From the NCBI GenBank assembly GCA_031259035.1, contig JAIRLZ010000127.1, positions 1 to 9,284 of the forward strand: a stretch of DNA of 9,284 nucleotides. Reading direction: 5' to 3'. This DNA is from Treponema sp. Lineage in GTDB: Bacteria; Spirochaetota; Spirochaetia; Treponematales; Breznakiellaceae. The position numbers were made by a program, and so were the translations under genes. Shown here piece after piece: positions 7,297-9,284 of this stretch. The notes beneath the pieces were generated by a model. It did not search any database and was not told where the DNA came from. It saw nothing but the letters and a program-made list of their open reading frames with translations. The first letter of the stretch is position 1. Each line of letters starts with the position of its first letter.

Positions 7297-7316
7297 AGGG
7301 AATGAAAAAATTCCTT
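7297..7316 (+). promoter_or_regulatory. Leader hairpin next to the ribosome site of the binding-protein gene
   Basis: AGGGAAT, loop GAAAAA, ATTCCTT: seven pairs including one G-U. It ends five bases before the Shine-Dalgarno AGAGG at 7321-7325. It may stabilise the leader or tune translation; it is too weak to be called a riboswitch. Confidence 0.4.
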
Positions 7317-7330
7317 AAAAAGAGGTGAAC

Positions 7331-8494
7331 ATGAGAAAAAGAGTCCTTATGAAAGCTGTTTTGCTGGCGGCGGTGGCGTGCGCATTTTCCGTGGCGTGTT
7401 CCAAGGAACAAACAATCAAGATTGGATTCAGCATCCCGTTGACCGGCGATTCTCCGAAAATCGGCGAGGGCGCGAAGTTTTCCGGCGAGCTTGTCAAAAA
7501 CGCTATAAATGAGGCGGGCGGACTTGATGTCAAAGGCAAAAAGTACAAACTGGAATTCGTGTATGTTGACAATGAGTTGAAACCGGAGTCCGCGGTGCAG
7601 TCCGGATTGCGGCTCATTGAGCAGGACAAAGCGCTTGCCATTGTGGGTCCCTGCGGTTCGGGACGGGCGATTCCCGGCGGGCAGGTCGCCAATGAAAACC
7701 GCACCCCGATGGTTTCTCCCTGGGCGACCAATCCGGCGGTCACCTTGGACAGACCCTATGTGTTTCGCGCATGCATCCTCGATCCGGTTCAGGCGCCCGC
7801 CGCGGTCAAATTCGCTCAGAACGAGTTCCCGTCGATTGCCAGCGCCGCGATTCTCTACAATATTGAAGACGACTATTCCAAAGGGTTGGCGGGTTATTTC
7901 CGTGACAGTTGGGAAAGGGCGGGCGGCGTCATAACCAATTTTGAAAGTTTCGGACAAAAAGATCAGGATTTCGCGGTACAGTTGACGCGGATCATCAATT
8001 CCGGCGCCGAGTTGTTGTATTTGCCTAATTACTACAACCACGTCGCTCTCATCGTTTCCCAAGCGAAAGATCTCGGCTGGGGCGACAAGCCGGTGTTGGG
8101 CAGCGATTCGTGGGGATCCGCGGATCTTTGGTCGCTTTCAAAAGGCTTGGTGAAAGGCTATTTCTTCACCACCCACTATGCGGCGGCGGGCGCGGTCGGC
8201 TCAACGAAAGAGTTTATCGACAAGTATAAGGCGACGTACGGCTATGTGCCCGATGACGTGGCGGCTCTTACCTACGATTCAGTCAACATCATTCTTGAGG
8301 CCATCAAAACTGCTGGCTTGACCGGCGATCTTGCGAAAGATCGGGACGCAATCAGGGATGCGATAGCCGCTATGAAGGATTTCCCCGGCATCACCGGCAC
8401 GATGAGCTTTGACGCAAACGGCGATCCCGCAAAGCCGGCTGTTGTGGTCAGGGTGAACGATGCGGGCGAGTTTGAATACGTAACGTCCCTGTAA
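7331..8494 (+). CDS. livK: Branched-chain amino acid-type ABC transporter substrate-binding lipoprotein
   Basis: The extracytoplasmic receptor of a HAAT-family importer, tethered to the membrane by lipid. It has 387 residues. ATG 7331 is chosen because AGAGG (7321-7325) lies five bases before it; the in-frame GTG at 7325 lies within that purine stretch. A basic N-terminus (MRKR) and hydrophobic segment (VLLAAVACAF) lead to FSVAC|S, a relaxed lipobox with the probable lipidated Cys23; Cys17 is a weaker alternative. The mature part opens with IKIGFSIPLTGDSPKIGEG, the standard opening of type I binding proteins (Peripla_BP_6). It then has IVGPCGSGRAIPGGQVANE and TPMVSPWATNP, which lie around the ligand site in this fold. 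The ending (TGTMSFDANGDPAKPAVVVRV) is also typical. The ligand is not certain: amino acids are the default, but related proteins bind amides, urea or other small molecules. Its own promoter precedes it, and a stem-loop and a livH-type gene follow. Confidence 0.88.
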   Translation: MRKRVLMKAVLLAAVACAFSVACSKEQTIKIGFSIPLTGDSPKIGEGAKFSGELVKNAINEAGGLDVKGKKYKLEFVYVDNELKPESAVQSGLRLIEQDKALAIVGPCGSGRAIPGGQVANENRTPMVSPWATNPAVTLDRPYVFRACILDPVQAPAAVKFAQNEFPSIASAAILYNIEDDYSKGLAGYFRDSWERAGGVITNFESFGQKDQDFAVQLTRIINSGAELLYLPNYYNHVALIVSQAKDLGWGDKPVLGSDSWGSADLWSLSKGLVKGYFFTTHYAAAGAVGSTKEFIDKYKATYGYVPDDVAALTYDSVNIILEAIKTAGLTGDLAKDRDAIRDAIAAMKDFPGITGTMSFDANGDPAKPAVVVRVNDAGEFEYVTSL

Positions 8495-8501
8495 CCCAAA
8501 C

Positions 8502-8531
8502 ATGATGCTGTTCCAACAGGAACAGCATCAT
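8502..8531 (+). other. Perfect 13-bp intergenic stem-loop between binding protein and permease
   Basis: ATGATGCTGTTCC, loop AACA, GGAACAGCATCAT, starting eight bases after the livK-like stop codon. No T-run follows on either strand, so it is not a classical rho-independent terminator. Such structures after binding-protein genes often protect the upstream mRNA or reduce read-through, giving more binding protein than permease (inferred by analogy). Confidence 0.75.
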
Positions 8532-8602
8532 CAATAAATAGCCGTACACATCGCCTGAAAACATGTAAAATGCGGAAGACATTGAATTGATATAGGAAAG
8601 CC

Positions 8603-9284
8603 ATGATATCGATACTATTGCAGAATGTGTTTAGCGCCCTCCAGTGGGGCAGTTTTTATTCGATGATCGCGTTGGGGTACTGTCTTGTATACGGGGTGCT
8701 TAGACTCATCAACTTTGCCCACGGCGATATTTTTATGACCGCGTGTTACATCGCCTTTTTTATTACGGCGGGGCTGTTAGGCGCGTTTGGCGGGCAGAAT
8801 CCGCTGATTTTTGCGTTGACGCTGGCGCTTACCATGACGGCGACGGCGCTCCTCGGCGTCACCATAGAGCGCGTTGCGTACCGTCCGCTGCGGCGCAAGG
8901 GCGTGAACCGGCTGTACGTGGTTATCACCGCCTTGATGGTCGGCTTTATCCTTGAAAACGGCAATTTGGCCTTTCTGGGAGCGAGTTCCCGGACGTTCCC
9001 CGATATACTTGACAAACGCATTTGGCAGATCGGTCCGGTCGCGCTCACCAATCTGAAGGTGTTGGTTATCATTGCGGCGTTCGCCGTGTATGGGCTGCTG
9101 GAGTTCATTGTCAGAAAGACCGTGTTCGGTATGGCGATGCGGGCGATATCCTACGATAAATTCGCCATACCCCTGATGGGAATTCCGGTAAACGCAATCA
9201 TCACCTTTACGTTTGCGCTGGGTTCCGGTTTAGCTGCGGTGGCGGGCATATTGTACGGCATGTCCTACCCGGTGCTCGATCCAT
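8603..9284 (+). CDS. livH: Branched-chain amino acid-type ABC transporter permease, LivH-like (3' partial)
   Basis: Inner-membrane channel subunit of the HAAT-type importer, acting with a LivM-like permease and LivG/LivF-like ATPases that should lie to the right. The start ATG 8603 follows AGGA (8594-8597) by five bases. The first 227 of about 290-300 residues are visible, and the right edge cuts the gene. The N-terminus (LQWGSFYSMIALGYCLVYGV) and INFAHGD (NFAHGD at 37-42) are the hallmark of LivH. ERVAYRPLRR is at 89-98, and the cytoplasmic loop GMAMRAIS with later LMGI (about 176-194), which contacts the ATPase, is present. Hydrophobic helices alternate throughout. It is 108 bases from the livK-like stop. 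No convincing promoter is seen in that gap, so co-transcription through the stem-loop is likely. Confidence 0.92.
   Translation, partial: MISILLQNVFSALQWGSFYSMIALGYCLVYGVLRLINFAHGDIFMTACYIAFFITAGLLGAFGGQNPLIFALTLALTMTATALLGVTIERVAYRPLRRKGVNRLYVVITALMVGFILENGNLAFLGASSRTFPDILDKRIWQIGPVALTNLKVLVIIAAFAVYGLLEFIVRKTVFGMAMRAISYDKFAIPLMGIPVNAIITFTFALGSGLAAVAGILYGMSYPVLDP

Larger units (their letters stand above)
6929..7330 (+). other. Intergenic region: terminator, inverted repeats and promoter, no convincing gene
   Basis: This 402-base gap separates the sugar operon from the liv-type genes. A 73-codon open frame (6932-7153) and several minus-strand frames run through it, but none shows a recognisable protein, and the plus-strand frame ends inside a repeat. 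No tRNA, rRNA or CRISPR pattern was found. The left third (6929-7050) shows only weak short hairpins, for example CTGG/CCAG at 7023-7040. The right part is dense with structure, listed separately: a long-range inverted repeat, a palindrome with an extra half-site, a terminator, a promoter and further inverted repeats. Confidence 0.7.

Noticed and set aside
7283..8062. Minus-strand open frame of 259 codons opposite the livK-like gene
   Set aside because: It is antisense to a well-supported binding protein and runs through that gene's promoter and leader; no domain is recognisable.

Overview
The window carries parts of two co-directional (+ strand) nutrient-uptake loci separated by a roughly 400-base gap with unusual structure. 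Base composition looks balanced, with GC-rich codon third positions. The solute-binding lipoprotein has a relaxed lipobox (FSVAC|S). Together with the gene content this would fit a gut-associated spirochaete such as a termite-gut Treponema, but a clostridial-type Firmicute cannot be excluded. The assignment is an impression and is not based on a marker gene.

Region 1 (1-6928) is the distal part of a sugar operon. Two CUT1-type ABC permease genes (MalF-like, cut by the left edge, and MalG-like) are followed by two different GH65 inverting disaccharide phosphorylases. The second phosphorylase is fused in frame to a complete beta-phosphoglucomutase of the HAD superfamily. The intergenic distances are 19 and 13 bases, and the last junction is a 31-base overlap, so the four genes look co-transcribed. 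In the simplest model an alpha-linked glucobiose is imported and cleaved with phosphate to beta-glucose 1-phosphate plus glucose (or another acceptor sugar). The fused mutase then turns beta-glucose 1-phosphate into glucose 6-phosphate. The binding protein should lie to the left, and no ATPase gene is present here. The arrangement resembles the E. coli ycjO-ycjP-ycjT-ycjU genes, but with a second phosphorylase and with the mutase fused to it.

Region 2 (6929-7330) has no convincing gene. It holds a rho-independent terminator (7174-7200) whose 5' stem arm is also claimed by a long-range inverted repeat (7053-7067 with 7163-7180). That is the geometry of a terminator/antiterminator switch. Inside the long-range stem are a small hairpin and an 18-base palindrome. 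The right half of the palindrome recurs 22 bases downstream. After the terminator comes a sigma-70-like promoter crowded with inverted repeats.

Region 3 (7331-9284) starts a branched-chain-amino-acid-type (HAAT) ABC importer: a LivK-like binding lipoprotein, a perfect 13-bp intergenic stem-loop without a U-tract, and a LivH-like permease cut by the right edge.

The observations most worth checking are the GH65-mutase fusion paired with a divergent tandem GH65, and the possible switch at 7053-7200.
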